From Anaerolineaceae bacterium UBA700 (GTDB taxonomy: Bacteria > Chloroflexota > Anaerolineae > Anaerolineales > Anaerolineaceae), in NCBI GenBank assembly GCA_002298885.1, contig DBMK01000224.1, forward strand, positions 1 through 7,044: a DNA stretch of 7,044 nucleotides, in the 5' to 3' direction. Below, one piece after another: positions 1-6,956 of the stretch. Under the pieces are notes generated by a model. That model did not search any database. It worked only from the letters and a program-made list of their open reading frames with translations, and was not told where the DNA came from. Each line of letters begins with the position of its first letter. Within the stretch, counting starts at the first letter, position 1. The translations under genes were made by a program, and so were the position numbers.

Positions 1-92
1 GGGGTTGGGGGTGGGGGCTTTTTTTGTGGCCTTTTAGAAAAAGGTCAAAGATCAGAGTACAATTGCCAGAACCTGCCTGTCCCGAGGTCCGC
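1..92. other. G-rich leader upstream of the transporter gene
   Basis: The window opens with runs of G (1-17), then C and an eight-base T run (19-25 region). This resembles the right arm and U-tract of an intrinsic terminator whose left arm would lie outside the window. Bases 28-35 and 39-46 form an 8-position stem (one G.T pair) around a 3-nt loop. The tail AGGTCAAAGA at 42-51 recurs exactly at 4825-4834, where it also follows a G-rich run, so this may be a degraded copy of the same dispersed repeat. An in-frame TTG at 24 could extend the transporter, but its residues look non-coding and no ribosome binding site precedes it. Confidence 0.3.
84..87 (+). promoter_or_regulatory. RBS that decides the transporter start
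   Basis: GAGG lies 5 nt before the ATG at 93. It supports that start over the upstream TTG at 24, whose extra 23 residues are charged and Pro-rich and unlike the N-terminus of this transporter family. Confidence 0.5.
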
Positions 93-974
93 ATGGAGCC
101 GAAGAAGGTCACCGCCATCGTAAAAGCCACCTTAGCCACGGCCTTTTGGGGTGGATCGTTCGTCGCCACCAAAGTGGCATTGGCCGAAATCTCGCCGGTC
201 ACCCTGGTCTGGCTGCGCTTTGCCGTTGGGGTGGTGATCCTGGCCCTCGCGGTGTTTCTGCGGCGCCAGTTCGCGCTGCCCAAACCCAAGGAATTGGCCT
301 ATTTTGGCCTGCTTGGCCTGCAGGGCATCACCTTCCACCAGTGGCTGCAGTCCACCGGGTTGCAGACCTCCGGTGCGGCCACTACCGCCTGGATCGTGGC
401 GACCATCCCCGTCTTTACAGCCGTTTTAGGCTGGCTGGCCCTGAGGGAAAAATTCGCCTGGCTCAAAGGCCTGGGCATCGGCCTGGCGGCGGTGGGCGTG
501 CTCCTGGTGGTCAGCAACGGAGAGCTGGGTTCGGTCTTCGGCAGTGGCTTCGGCACCCCCGGCGACCTGCTGATCCTGATCAGCGCCCCCAACTGGGCGA
601 TCTTCTCCATCCTGTCGCGCCGCGGCCTGCGCACCACCCCGCCGGCCTTGATGATGCTCTACGTCATGGCCATCGGCTGGCTGTTCAGTTCGTTGCTCCT
701 TGCCGCCGGGCCGGGTCTCGGCGAGATCACACACCTCACCCTCAACGGCTGGTTAGGCGTGGCCTTCCTCGGCGTTTTTTGCTCGGGCCTGGCCTATATC
801 TTCTGGTACGATGCCCTGGCGGTCCTGCCCGCATCGCAGGTGGGCGCGTTCGTTTACCTGGAGCCGCTGGTCACGGTCATCGTCGCCGCGGTCGTGCTGG
901 CCGAACCCATCCTTTGGTCGTCGGTCGCCGGCGGCGCCATCATTTTAGGGGGCGTGTTCCTGGTGCAAAAATAA
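93..974 (+). CDS. DMT-superfamily (EamA) inner-membrane transporter
   Basis: The 293-residue protein is strongly hydrophobic, with about ten predicted membrane segments in two five-segment halves, which is the usual length and layout of two tandem EamA domains. Family hallmarks are visible: the AFWGGSFVATK stretch in the first helix near residue 20, the short basic loop after helix 2 (FLRR), GVLLVVSNG at the end of the first half, and YLEPLVTVIVAAVVLAE in the ninth helix near residues 250-270. Members export or import small metabolites such as amino acids, nucleobases or drugs; the substrate cannot be read from sequence. The start is ATG 93, chosen by its GAGG ribosome binding site. The gene is followed 4 nt after its stop by a hairpin and appears to be a single-gene unit. 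Nothing links it functionally to the sugar-acid genes downstream except adjacency. Confidence 0.93.
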   Translation: MEPKKVTAIVKATLATAFWGGSFVATKVALAEISPVTLVWLRFAVGVVILALAVFLRRQFALPKPKELAYFGLLGLQGITFHQWLQSTGLQTSGAATTAWIVATIPVFTAVLGWLALREKFAWLKGLGIGLAAVGVLLVVSNGELGSVFGSGFGTPGDLLILISAPNWAIFSILSRRGLRTTPPALMMLYVMAIGWLFSSLLLAAGPGLGEITHLTLNGWLGVAFLGVFCSGLAYIFWYDALAVLPASQVGAFVYLEPLVTVIVAAVVLAEPILWSSVAGGAIILGGVFLVQK

Positions 975-978
975 CTAT

Positions 979-1017
979 GTGTATTTTGTGGCCGGCTCTT
1001 CCGCCTACAAAATACAC
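979..1017 (+). terminator. Hairpin after the transporter gene
   Basis: Perfect 11-bp arms, GTGTATTTTGT (979-989) and ACAAAATACAC (1007-1017), are extended inward by a G.T pair, a G-C pair, one C/C mismatch and CGG/CCG around a CTCTT loop. It begins 4 nt after the stop codon. There is no clean U-tract (the following bases are CGAAATAATATTTTCC), so termination may be partial. It probably separates the transporter transcript from iolB. Confidence 0.6.
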
Positions 1018-1028
1018 CGAAATAATAT

Positions 1029-1057
1029 TTTCCTCTCGCGATTTGGAAAAATATACT
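1029..1057 (+). promoter_or_regulatory. Candidate housekeeping promoter for iolB-larA
   Basis: TATACT (1052-1057) is a good -10 hexamer. A poor -35 match, TTTCCT (1029-1034), sits 17 nt upstream. The segment 1017-1075 is conspicuously AT-rich compared with its surroundings, lies after the transporter hairpin and is 36 nt upstream of the iolB start, which fits a short 5' leader. This is read by eye from consensus only. Confidence 0.4.
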
Positions 1058-1080
1058 AGAATGGAGTCATAAATTAGACT

Positions 1081-1085
1081 GGAGG
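1081..1085 (+). promoter_or_regulatory. RBS that decides the iolB start
   Basis: GGAGG lies 7 nt before ATG 1093, ideal spacing. The in-frame GTG at 1087 is only 1 nt from this motif and is therefore unlikely to be the start. Confidence 0.75.
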
Positions 1086-1092
1086 TGTGCCA

Positions 1093-1908
1093 ATGTCTTC
1101 TTTCGTATCGATTCAGTCGCGGCTCGGCTTGAACAAGCTGCCGGTTAACTCGTGCAATCTGCTCGATTTCCAACTGCTCTGCCTTGCCGACGGCGAGACC
1201 TACGCCGGCGAAAGTTACGACCGAGAGCTCCTGGCGGTCATCTTAGGCGGCAAAGCCACATTCACAGTCGGCAGCGAGCTGTTCGAGCGCGTCGGCGGGA
1301 GGGCCGACGTCTTTTCCGGCTGCCCCCACTCTATCTATATCCCCTGCCAGACCGATTTTACCGTCACCGCCAACGCCGCGCTCGAAGTTGCCCTGGTCTC
1401 CGCCCCCAGCAGCCTCCTTTCGGCGCCCTACGTCATCCCGCCGGAGCGCGTCGTCGCCGGCTCTGACGGCGCAGCCAACTTCAGCCACACCTGGAACCTG
1501 ATCCTGACTCATGAAGGGCAGCCGGACCTGCCGGCCCAGCGCCTGATCGTGGCCGAGGCCTACCTGCCCTCTGGAAACTGGGGCTTCTTCCCGCCCCGCC
1601 GCCACGAAAATGATGATCTGCCCCGCGAGGCCTTCCTGGAGGAGATTGATTTCTTTAAGCTGAACCCGCCGGATGGCTTCGGCCTGACCCGCCATTATAA
1701 TAATGAGATTGATTCGGCCTACGTGGTGCGTGATAACACGGTCCTCATGCTGCCCAACGGTTACCACACCGTGGTTACCGCGCCGGGCTACATCACCTAC
1801 TATTTGTGCGCCTTTGCCGGAAACCAGCGCGTCAGGGCCTCGGCCGAGGACCCAACCCTGGCCTGGGTGAGCCGCGCCATCCCCATGCTGCGCTCCCAGG
1901 GCCGCTGA
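1093..1908 (+). CDS. iolB: IolB-like 5-deoxy-glucuronate isomerase (bicupin), altered metal site
   Basis: The 271-residue protein has the length and landmarks of IolB, the cytosolic myo-inositol-pathway enzyme that converts 5-deoxy-D-glucuronate to 2-deoxy-5-keto-D-gluconate. The N-terminal cupin half carries the R-x-DVFSG-P pattern near residues 70-80. The C-terminal half runs SGNW (160-163), LP then FLEEI (176-185), NPP-GFG (about 191-197), VVRD near 212 and LPNGYH (220-225), as in IolB of Bacillus subtilis. Family knowledge places the metal on an HxH pair, a Glu and a later His. Here the Glu (E184) and His (H225) are present, but HxH reads RxH (R169, H171). The change needs only one base (CAC to CGC). 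No other iol gene is in the window, so the enzyme may be a divergent relative acting on another sugar acid. It probably shares a transcript with the LarA-family gene 48 nt downstream, with no hairpin between them. Family assignment is firm; exact activity is not. Confidence 0.85.
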   Translation: MSSFVSIQSRLGLNKLPVNSCNLLDFQLLCLADGETYAGESYDRELLAVILGGKATFTVGSELFERVGGRADVFSGCPHSIYIPCQTDFTVTANAALEVALVSAPSSLLSAPYVIPPERVVAGSDGAANFSHTWNLILTHEGQPDLPAQRLIVAEAYLPSGNWGFFPPRRHENDDLPREAFLEEIDFFKLNPPDGFGLTRHYNNEIDSAYVVRDNTVLMLPNGYHTVVTAPGYITYYLCAFAGNQRVRASAEDPTLAWVSRAIPMLRSQGR

Positions 1909-1956
1909 TCCCGGCTTTTACCCCATTTTTTACAGGATAGGTTATCATTCCCGGAT

Positions 1957-3237
1957 ATGCTCTCGGGTAAAGGCTATCCAGACCGCTATTTAAGCGAGCT
2001 TGAGATCCGCCAGATCGTGCAGGAGGCTCTTTCTGGCCTGCCGGTAGACGGCAAGCGCCTGCTGGTGATCGTCCCGGACGGCACGCGCACCATGCCCATG
2101 CCGCTCCTTTTTTCTCTCTTCCAGGAGCTGCTCGCCCCGCGCCTGGCCAAGCTGGATTATCTCGTTGCCCTGGGCACGCATCAGGCATTAGACGATATCC
2201 AGCTCTCCCGCCTGGTTGGCCGTCCGGTGGTGGAGGGGAAAATTGGCCGCACCTGCATTTTCAACCACGCCTGGGATGACCCGTCCGGGTTCGTCGACCT
2301 GGGGGTCATCCCGGCATCCGAAATTGCGCAGCTCACCGGCGGTCTGTTCTCCCGCGAAGTGCGGGTGACCGTGAATCGCCGGATTATGGAATATGACCAC
2401 CTGCTGGTTTGCGGGCCGGTCTTTCCCCACGAGGTGGCCGGATTTTCGGGTGGGAACAAGTATTTCTTCCCCGGCATTGCCGGCCCCGACGTCATTAATT
2501 TCACCCACTGGTTGGGCGCAGTTATCACCAGCCTGAAGATCATCGGCGCCGGATATACCCCCGTGCGGGCGATCATCGACCGGGCAGCCAGCCTGATCGA
2601 CCGTCCCCGTTCGTGTTTTGCCCTGGTGGTGACCCAGGATGGCGTTTGCGGGATGTATTTCGGCTCCCCGGAGGAGGCCTGGCAGGCCGCTTCCCGGTTA
2701 TCCGCTCAAAAACACGTCGTCTTTGTCGGCAAACCCTATCGCCGGGCGCTTGCCATAATGCCCAAGTTGTATTCCGACTTGTGGACGGCGGGCAAGGGGA
2801 TGTACAAGCTGGAGCCGGTCATCGCCGACGGCGGTGAAGTGGTCATTTATGCCCCTCACATCCGTGAGGTCAGCCATACGCACGGGAAGCTCCTGGATGA
2901 GATCGGCTACCACACCCGGGATTACTTCCTCAAGCAGTGGCAGCGCTTCGAGCAGTACCCCGGCGCGGTGCTGGCCCATTCCACCCAGGTCAAGGGCGCC
3001 GGCGCCTACGACCCGGATACCGGCGTCGAGTCTCCTCGCATCCAGGTCACCCTGGCCACCGGCATCCCGGCCGAGCGCTGCCGGAAGATCAACCTCGGCT
3101 ATCTCGATCCCGCTTCGATCAACCTGGATGAATGGAGAGGACGTGAGGAGGAGGGCATCCTGTTCGTTCCCCGTGCCGGTGAAATGTTATATCGCTTAAA
3201 AATGGCATCGCAATCCAGCGGTTCGTCAACGTCGTAG
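1957..3237 (+). CDS. LarA-family nickel-dependent hydroxyacid racemase/epimerase (DUF2088)
   Basis: A 426-residue cytosolic protein of the lactate racemase LarA family, which uses a nickel pincer nucleotide cofactor to racemise or epimerise 2-hydroxyacids by hydride transfer. The expected residues occur with LarA-like spacing: D41 and R44 in PDGTR, H75 in LGTH, H158 and the cofactor-tethering K168 in HEVAGFSGGNK (the same 10-residue spacing as H174-K184 of LarA), the Ni-ligand H184 in FTHW (16 residues on, as in LarA H200), and K280, matching LarA K298. The position of LarA Q295 is T277 here, so lactate may not be the substrate. Family activities also include malate, phenyllactate and hydroxyglutarate racemisation and gluconate 2-epimerisation; the neighbours gnd and iolB favour a sugar acid by inference. 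The start is forced: no other start codon lies in frame between the iolB-frame stop and ATG 1957. Its ribosome binding site is weak (AGGATAGG, 15 nt upstream). The cofactor-building larB, larC and larE genes are not in the window. Confidence 0.9.
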   Translation: MLSGKGYPDRYLSELEIRQIVQEALSGLPVDGKRLLVIVPDGTRTMPMPLLFSLFQELLAPRLAKLDYLVALGTHQALDDIQLSRLVGRPVVEGKIGRTCIFNHAWDDPSGFVDLGVIPASEIAQLTGGLFSREVRVTVNRRIMEYDHLLVCGPVFPHEVAGFSGGNKYFFPGIAGPDVINFTHWLGAVITSLKIIGAGYTPVRAIIDRAASLIDRPRSCFALVVTQDGVCGMYFGSPEEAWQAASRLSAQKHVVFVGKPYRRALAIMPKLYSDLWTAGKGMYKLEPVIADGGEVVIYAPHIREVSHTHGKLLDEIGYHTRDYFLKQWQRFEQYPGAVLAHSTQVKGAGAYDPDTGVESPRIQVTLATGIPAERCRKINLGYLDPASINLDEWRGREEEGILFVPRAGEMLYRLKMASQSSGSSTS

Positions 3238-3240
3238 TTT

Positions 3241-3275
3241 AGTTTGGTATGAGCGCTTTGCGCCCGTACCAAACT
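3241..3275 (+). terminator. Hairpin between the LarA-family gene and gnd
   Basis: Perfect 9-bp arms, AGTTTGGTA (3241-3249) and TACCAAACT (3267-3275), continue inward through T.G, G-C, one A/C mismatch and GCGC/GCGC around a TTT loop. It starts 3 nt after the stop codon. The bases after it (TAATTGCG) lack a U-tract, and only 40 nt remain before gnd with no clear promoter. It may therefore be a partial terminator, an RNA-processing or stabilising stem, or a regulatory site, rather than a complete block. Confidence 0.55.
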
Positions 3276-3300
3276 TAATTGCGATCTTTAAAGGCACATC

Positions 3301-3306
3301 AGGAGG
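3301..3306 (+). promoter_or_regulatory. Consensus RBS of gnd
   Basis: AGGAGG lies 9 nt before ATG 3316, followed by an A-rich spacer. It fixes the gnd start and suggests efficient translation. Confidence 0.85.
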
Positions 3307-3315
3307 AAAATAAAA

Positions 3316-4725
3316 ATGGACAAAGCAGTTATCGGTGTGGTCGGCCTGGGAGTCATGGGCCGCAGCCTGGCCCTGAACATCGAACGCAACGGATTCAAGG
3401 TGGCGGCCTTCAATCGCGACCCGGTGGCGCGCGGCAGCTTCAGGGATGGCCCGGCGGCCGGCAAGAACATCAACGTGGTCGACTCGCTTGAGGCGCTTGC
3501 CGCTGCCCTGGAACGCCCGCGCCGCATCCTCCTGATGGTCGCCGCCGGCAGCGCCGTGGACGCGGTGGCCGCGCAGCTCAAGCCGTTCCTCGAGCCGGGT
3601 GACGTGCTGATCGACGGGGGAAATTCTTATTTCCTGGACACTGAGCGACGTATCCAGGAATTGTCCGCCGCCAGCCTGCATTTCATCGGCATGGGCGTCT
3701 CCGGCGGCGAATCCGGCGCCCTGTGGGGGCCCAGCCTTATGCCGGGCGGTCCGCGCCCCGGTTTTGACGCTCTGGCTCCCGTGGTAAAGGCCATTGCCGC
3801 CCGCGCTCCGGATGGCTTACCCTGCGTCGAGTACATCGGGCCCGGCGGCGCCGGGCATTACGTCAAAATGATCCATAACGGCATTGAATACGGCGATATG
3901 CAGCTTATCGCCGAGGTCTACGACTTTTTACGCCGCGGCCTGGGACTTACTGCAGCCGAGATGCAGCCCATTTTTGCCGAATGGAATAAAGGCGAGCTGC
4001 ATTCTTACCTGATCGAAATCACCGCCTCCCTATTGGGCAAGGTGGACGACCTGACCGGCAAGCCCCTCGTGGATTTGATCCTGGATGAAGCCCAGCAGAA
4101 GGGCACTGGCAAATGGACCAGCCAAAATTCCTACGACATCGGCGCCCCCATCCCCACCATCAATGCCGCCGTCGACAGCCGCATCATTTCCGGCCTCAAG
4201 CAGCAGCGCGTTTCGGCCAGCCAGGTACTGCGCGGGCCGGCCTCGCGTTACCAGGGTAGCCGCCAACCCCTGATCGACGCCGCCCGTGCCGCCCTTTATG
4301 CCAGCAAGATCACTTCCTATGCCCAGGGCATGGGCATGTTGGGTGTGGCCTCGCAGGAATACAAGTACGATCTGAAACCCGGAGAGATTGCCAGTATCTG
4401 GCGCGCCGGCTGCATCATCCGCGCCGACCTGCTCGGCGACATTACGGCGGCCTACCAGCGCACTCCCGGGCTGGTGAACCTGCTGCTGGACGACGCTTTC
4501 CGCGCCGCCGTTGAAAGCCGGCAGGCGGGCTGGCGCCTGTTCGTCAAAACCGCCGTCGACCTGGGCATCCCCACCCTGGCCATGAGCTCGTCCCTGGCCT
4601 ATTTCGACGCCTACCGCTCGGATGTCCTGCCCGCCAACCTGACCCAGGCGCAGCGCGATTTCTTCGGCGCCCACACCTACCGCCGCCTGGACCGCGAGGG
4701 TATTTTTCATACTGCGTGGGAATAA
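3316..4725 (+). CDS. gnd: 6-phosphogluconate dehydrogenase, decarboxylating
   Basis: The 469-residue length is typical of the long-form cytosolic enzyme that oxidatively decarboxylates 6-phosphogluconate to ribulose 5-phosphate, making NADPH in the pentose phosphate pathway. The N-terminal Rossmann motif GLGVMG (10-15) is followed by FNR, where R34 matches the Arg that contacts the NADP 2'-phosphate. Substrate-loop GMGVSGGE (125-132) and GPSLMPGG (138-145) follow. HYVKMIHNGIEYGDMQ (181-196) holds the catalytic pair K184 and E191. KGTGKWT (262-268) and R289 are present, and the C-terminal tail carries R447 and H453, which in the family reach into the partner subunit's active site, within the signature FGAHTYRR...FHTAW. 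A minor oddity is GGESGALWGPS where the usual form is GGEEGARYGPS. The gene follows the LarA-family gene across a hairpin. It may have its own promoter that I cannot find, or depend on readthrough. Function is assigned with high confidence. Confidence 0.97.
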   Translation: MDKAVIGVVGLGVMGRSLALNIERNGFKVAAFNRDPVARGSFRDGPAAGKNINVVDSLEALAAALERPRRILLMVAAGSAVDAVAAQLKPFLEPGDVLIDGGNSYFLDTERRIQELSAASLHFIGMGVSGGESGALWGPSLMPGGPRPGFDALAPVVKAIAARAPDGLPCVEYIGPGGAGHYVKMIHNGIEYGDMQLIAEVYDFLRRGLGLTAAEMQPIFAEWNKGELHSYLIEITASLLGKVDDLTGKPLVDLILDEAQQKGTGKWTSQNSYDIGAPIPTINAAVDSRIISGLKQQRVSASQVLRGPASRYQGSRQPLIDAARAALYASKITSYAQGMGMLGVASQEYKYDLKPGEIASIWRAGCIIRADLLGDITAAYQRTPGLVNLLLDDAFRAAVESRQAGWRLFVKTAVDLGIPTLAMSSSLAYFDAYRSDVLPANLTQAQRDFFGAHTYRRLDREGIFHTAWE

Positions 4726-4731
4726 GGGAAA

Positions 4732-4790
4732 CAAAACGGTGTTTTTAGGCCGCTTGGCGGCCCAAAAACACCGTTTTGCTTTGTTTTTCT
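4732..4790. terminator. Strong bidirectional terminator between convergent genes
   Basis: Arms 4732-4753 and 4757-4778 pair over 22 positions with a single A/C mismatch around a 3-nt TTG loop. On the + strand a T-rich tract (TTTGTTTTT, 4780-4788) follows; on the - strand the hairpin begins with an A/T-rich arm and continues into TTTCCCTTATT. It begins 6 nt after the gnd stop and lies beyond the end of the opposing chemoreceptor gene, so it can serve both transcripts. Confidence 0.88.
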
Positions 4791-4834
4791 CCCCCTTCCC
4801 TTTAGGGAAGGGGGCAGGGGGGTTAGGTCAAAGA
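4791..4834. repeat. G-rich inverted-repeat element abutting the chemoreceptor stop
   Basis: CCCCTTCCC (4792-4800) and GGGAAGGGG (4805-4813) form a perfect 9-bp palindrome around TTTA, followed by a G-rich run and AGGTCAAAGA (4825-4834). Elements of this look are scattered through intergenic regions of many bacterial genomes, but copy number cannot be seen here. On the - strand the G-rich tail supplies the stop codon (4823-4825) and the last residues of the chemoreceptor. The 10-mer tail also occurs at 42-51 after another G-rich run. Confidence 0.5.
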
Positions 4835-6934
4835 CCGGATTGTTATTGGTTCTAGAAATGCCGGCGATTTTGCGTATTCCTTCGGCCGGCTCCCATTGCC
4901 GTTGTCTCCACCTGCGCTCAATTTGAACTGTGCCACGGCTTCCTGCAGGCCGTGCGCCATGTCGGCCAACGCCTGGGCCGAGGCGGTCACTTCTTCCACC
5001 TGGGCGCTCATCTCTTCCGTTGAAGCGCTCACTTCTTCCACTGCAGCGCTGTTCTCCTCGCTGATGCTGGCGATGTTCTCGATGGCTTGGGTCACCTCAG
5101 TGGCGCTGGCCGACATCTCTTCGGTAGCCGCCGTGTTCTCTTCGACCACCGCCGACACTTGCTCTGCCGAACCAACCAGCTTATCCGCCGAGGCGCTCAT
5201 CCTGGCGGAGGCGGCAGATGCCTGGTCCGCCTGGGCGCGCACGGCTTCAGCGGCCTGGAGGATCTTTTCCAGCGCCTCGCCGGCTTGCCCGGCCAGCGCT
5301 ACCCCGGCGTTCACCTCGCGGTTGCCCTCGTCCATGGCGCTCATTGCCTGCTGTACCGAGCCCTGGATGTCTTTGATCAGCCCGCCGATCTCGCGCGTCG
5401 AGGCGCTCGCCCGTTCGGCCAGCTTGCGCACTTCGTCGGCCACAACGGCGAAACCCTTGCCGTGTTCGCCGGCGCGCGCCGCTTCGATGGCTGCATTTAA
5501 GGCCAGCAGGTTGGTCTGGCTGGCGATATCCTCAATTGTTTCCAGGATAATCCCGATCTGTTCCGAGCGCGTCCCCATTTCCTGCACCTTGTGGGTCGAA
5601 ACGTCGACTTTCGCCCGGATATTCTGCATACCGCGCACTGTGTTCTGCACGGTCTCGGAGCCATCCCTGGCCAAATGGGCAGCTTCGGCCGAACCACTCG
5701 ACACCGCCTGGACGTTTGCAGTTACCTGGCGGATAATCTCGCTGATCTCTGCGGTCAGGTTGGAGCTGGCTGTCACCGCCTGCGATTGAGCCTGAGCTCC
5801 CCGGGCAATCCCATCGATGGCCCGGCCCATTTCCTCCACGGAAGTAGCCGTGTGGTTGATGCTTTCCGACTGGGCGGTGATGCCCTTGGCCACCTGCTGG
5901 ATGGTCTGGGAGATTTGGGACGTGGCTTCTCCGGCCTGGTTGGCCGCTTCGGCAAGCTGGCTCGAGGAAGCGTTCAGCATCTGGGCGTTTTCGGCTACGT
6001 CGCCAACCAATTGGCGCAGGCCCTTCACCATCTTCTCGAAGGCAATGCCCAGCTCGTCTTTTTCGCTGGCCGGCTTGATCTCAACCGTCAGGTCGCCGTC
6101 TGCCAGGCGCTTGGCCTGCTCGGCCAACCCGGCCAGGTAGGCCTGGGTCCCGCCCAGCCCGCGCCCAATGTCGCCCAGCTCATCCCGCCGGGCATTGTTG
6201 CGCTGCTTCACCGCCGCCGAAAGGTCCCGGCGCAGCATGCCTGCTTTCAACTGGCGCAGGCTCTCGGCAAAAATGGTCACCGGAACGATGATGCTGTTTG
6301 AAATCATTACTCCGGCCGTCAGTCCGAATGCCAGCGCCGCAAGGGCGGCCCCGAACAACAACAGCGTGGCGCTGTTCTTTGCCTGCGTCGCCTGTTCCAT
6401 CAGGGCGTTTCCGGCGCTCACGTTGGCCGATATGAGACTATCCAGGGCTGCCGATGCGTCTTTACGCGCGTTCGATGCTTTGCCGCCATCTACCATTAAG
6501 GCTTCAGCATCCTTTTCATTTCCGGCTTCAAAGAGCGTTATGAATTGATTGATCGCCGATTGATAAGCCGCCGATGCGGTGTCGAATTTCTGCAAGTCCG
6601 CCTCGGATTCTTTTGCTGCGCTGCTGGTTTTGTATTTTTCGATTTCACTATTCAATAGAGAAATATCGCTCGAAATTGCACTGCGCGTAGTATCCCGAGT
6701 ATCAACAAATAAAGCATATTTATATGTATTCCCTCGCAGGCTGTAGAGAGCCTTCTCGGTTGTTCCCAGACTCTCGCTTGGGAGCAGGCGGTCATTGTAC
6801 ATGGAAATAAGCTGCGTATTGATGGCGTCCATATTCACGTAGCCCACCCCCGCTATGATTACCAACAGCACTGCCATGATTCCAAATCCCAACAGCAGCT
6901 TGACCCTCATTTTTAAATGATCCAGAAACCGCAT
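4823..6934 (-). CDS. Methyl-accepting chemotaxis protein, 4HB sensor with HAMP
   Basis: A 703-residue transmembrane chemoreceptor. Segments from ATG 6934: a short basic N-terminus, TM1 (about 11-33), an extracytoplasmic mostly helical region (about 34-188) resembling the four-helix-bundle MCP sensor, TM2 (about 189-216), a HAMP region with DELG near 252, a second HAMP-like stretch ending with DELG near 293, then a long Ala/Ser/Glu-rich coiled coil. The conserved hairpin tip that contacts CheW and CheA is at about 468-506 ([20 protein letters not shown], then [14 protein letters not shown]). Several methylation-like sites with paired Glu flanked by Ala/Ser occur near 600-650 ([23 protein letters not shown]). 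No terminal pentapeptide for CheR/CheB docking is seen. The ligand is unknown. ATG 6934 is chosen over the upstream TTG 6952 because the AGGAGG motif lies between them. No other chemotaxis gene is in the window. The sensor-coding part is visibly poorer in GC than the signalling part. Confidence 0.96.
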   Translation of the reverse strand: MRFLDHLKMRVKLLLGFGIMAVLLVIIAGVGYVNMDAINTQLISMYNDRLLPSESLGTTEKALYSLRGNTYKYALFVDTRDTTRSAISSDISLLNSEIEKYKTSSAAKESEADLQKFDTASAAYQSAINQFITLFEAGNEKDAEALMVDGGKASNARKDASAALDSLISANVSAGNALMEQATQAKNSATLLLFGAALAALAFGLTAGVMISNSIIVPVTIFAESLRQLKAGMLRRDLSAAVKQRNNARRDELGDIGRGLGGTQAYLAGLAEQAKRLADGDLTVEIKPASEKDELGIAFEKMVKGLRQLVGDVAENAQMLNASSSQLAEAANQAGEATSQISQTIQQVAKGITAQSESINHTATSVEEMGRAIDGIARGAQAQSQAVTASSNLTAEISEIIRQVTANVQAVSSGSAEAAHLARDGSETVQNTVRGMQNIRAKVDVSTHKVQEMGTRSEQIGIILETIEDIASQTNLLALNAAIEAARAGEHGKGFAVVADEVRKLAERASASTREIGGLIKDIQGSVQQAMSAMDEGNREVNAGVALAGQAGEALEKILQAAEAVRAQADQASAASARMSASADKLVGSAEQVSAVVEENTAATEEMSASATEVTQAIENIASISEENSAAVEEVSASTEEMSAQVEEVTASAQALADMAHGLQEAVAQFKLSAGGDNGNGSRPKEYAKSPAFLEPITIRSLT

Positions 6935-6940
6935 CCCTTT

Positions 6941-6946
6941 CCTCCT
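6941..6946 (-). promoter_or_regulatory. RBS that decides the chemoreceptor start
   Basis: On the - strand AGGAGG (complement of 6941-6946) lies 6 nt upstream of the ATG whose first base is 6934. The in-frame TTG at 6952 precedes this motif and is therefore unlikely to be used. Confidence 0.85.
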
Positions 6947-6956
6947 CTGCAAAACA

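Noticed and set aside
146..1072. Overlapping + strand frame (308 codons) inside the transporter gene
   Set aside because: The product is rich in Arg, Gly, Pro and His, with no domain and no ribosome binding site, while the transporter frame shows clear membrane segments.
1909..1956. Possible promoter (TATCAT at 1943-1948) or terminator between iolB and the LarA-family gene
   Set aside because: No matching -35 and no hairpin can be found; cotranscription across 48 nt is simpler, although a leaderless start cannot be excluded.
4030..4734. - strand open frame of 234 codons opposite gnd
   Set aside because: gnd is unmistakable on the other strand, and the antisense product has no family features.
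4896..5789. Long + strand open frame (297 codons) opposite the chemoreceptor gene
   Set aside because: It is the antisense shadow of the Ala/Ser/Glu-rich coiled coil; its Ser/Ala-rich composition follows from codon bias, and it has no ribosome binding site or recognisable domain.
5591..6301. Second + strand open frame (236 codons) opposite the chemoreceptor gene
   Set aside because: It overlaps a well-supported gene entirely and has a low-complexity Gly/Leu/His-rich product typical of an antisense frame in GC-rich DNA.
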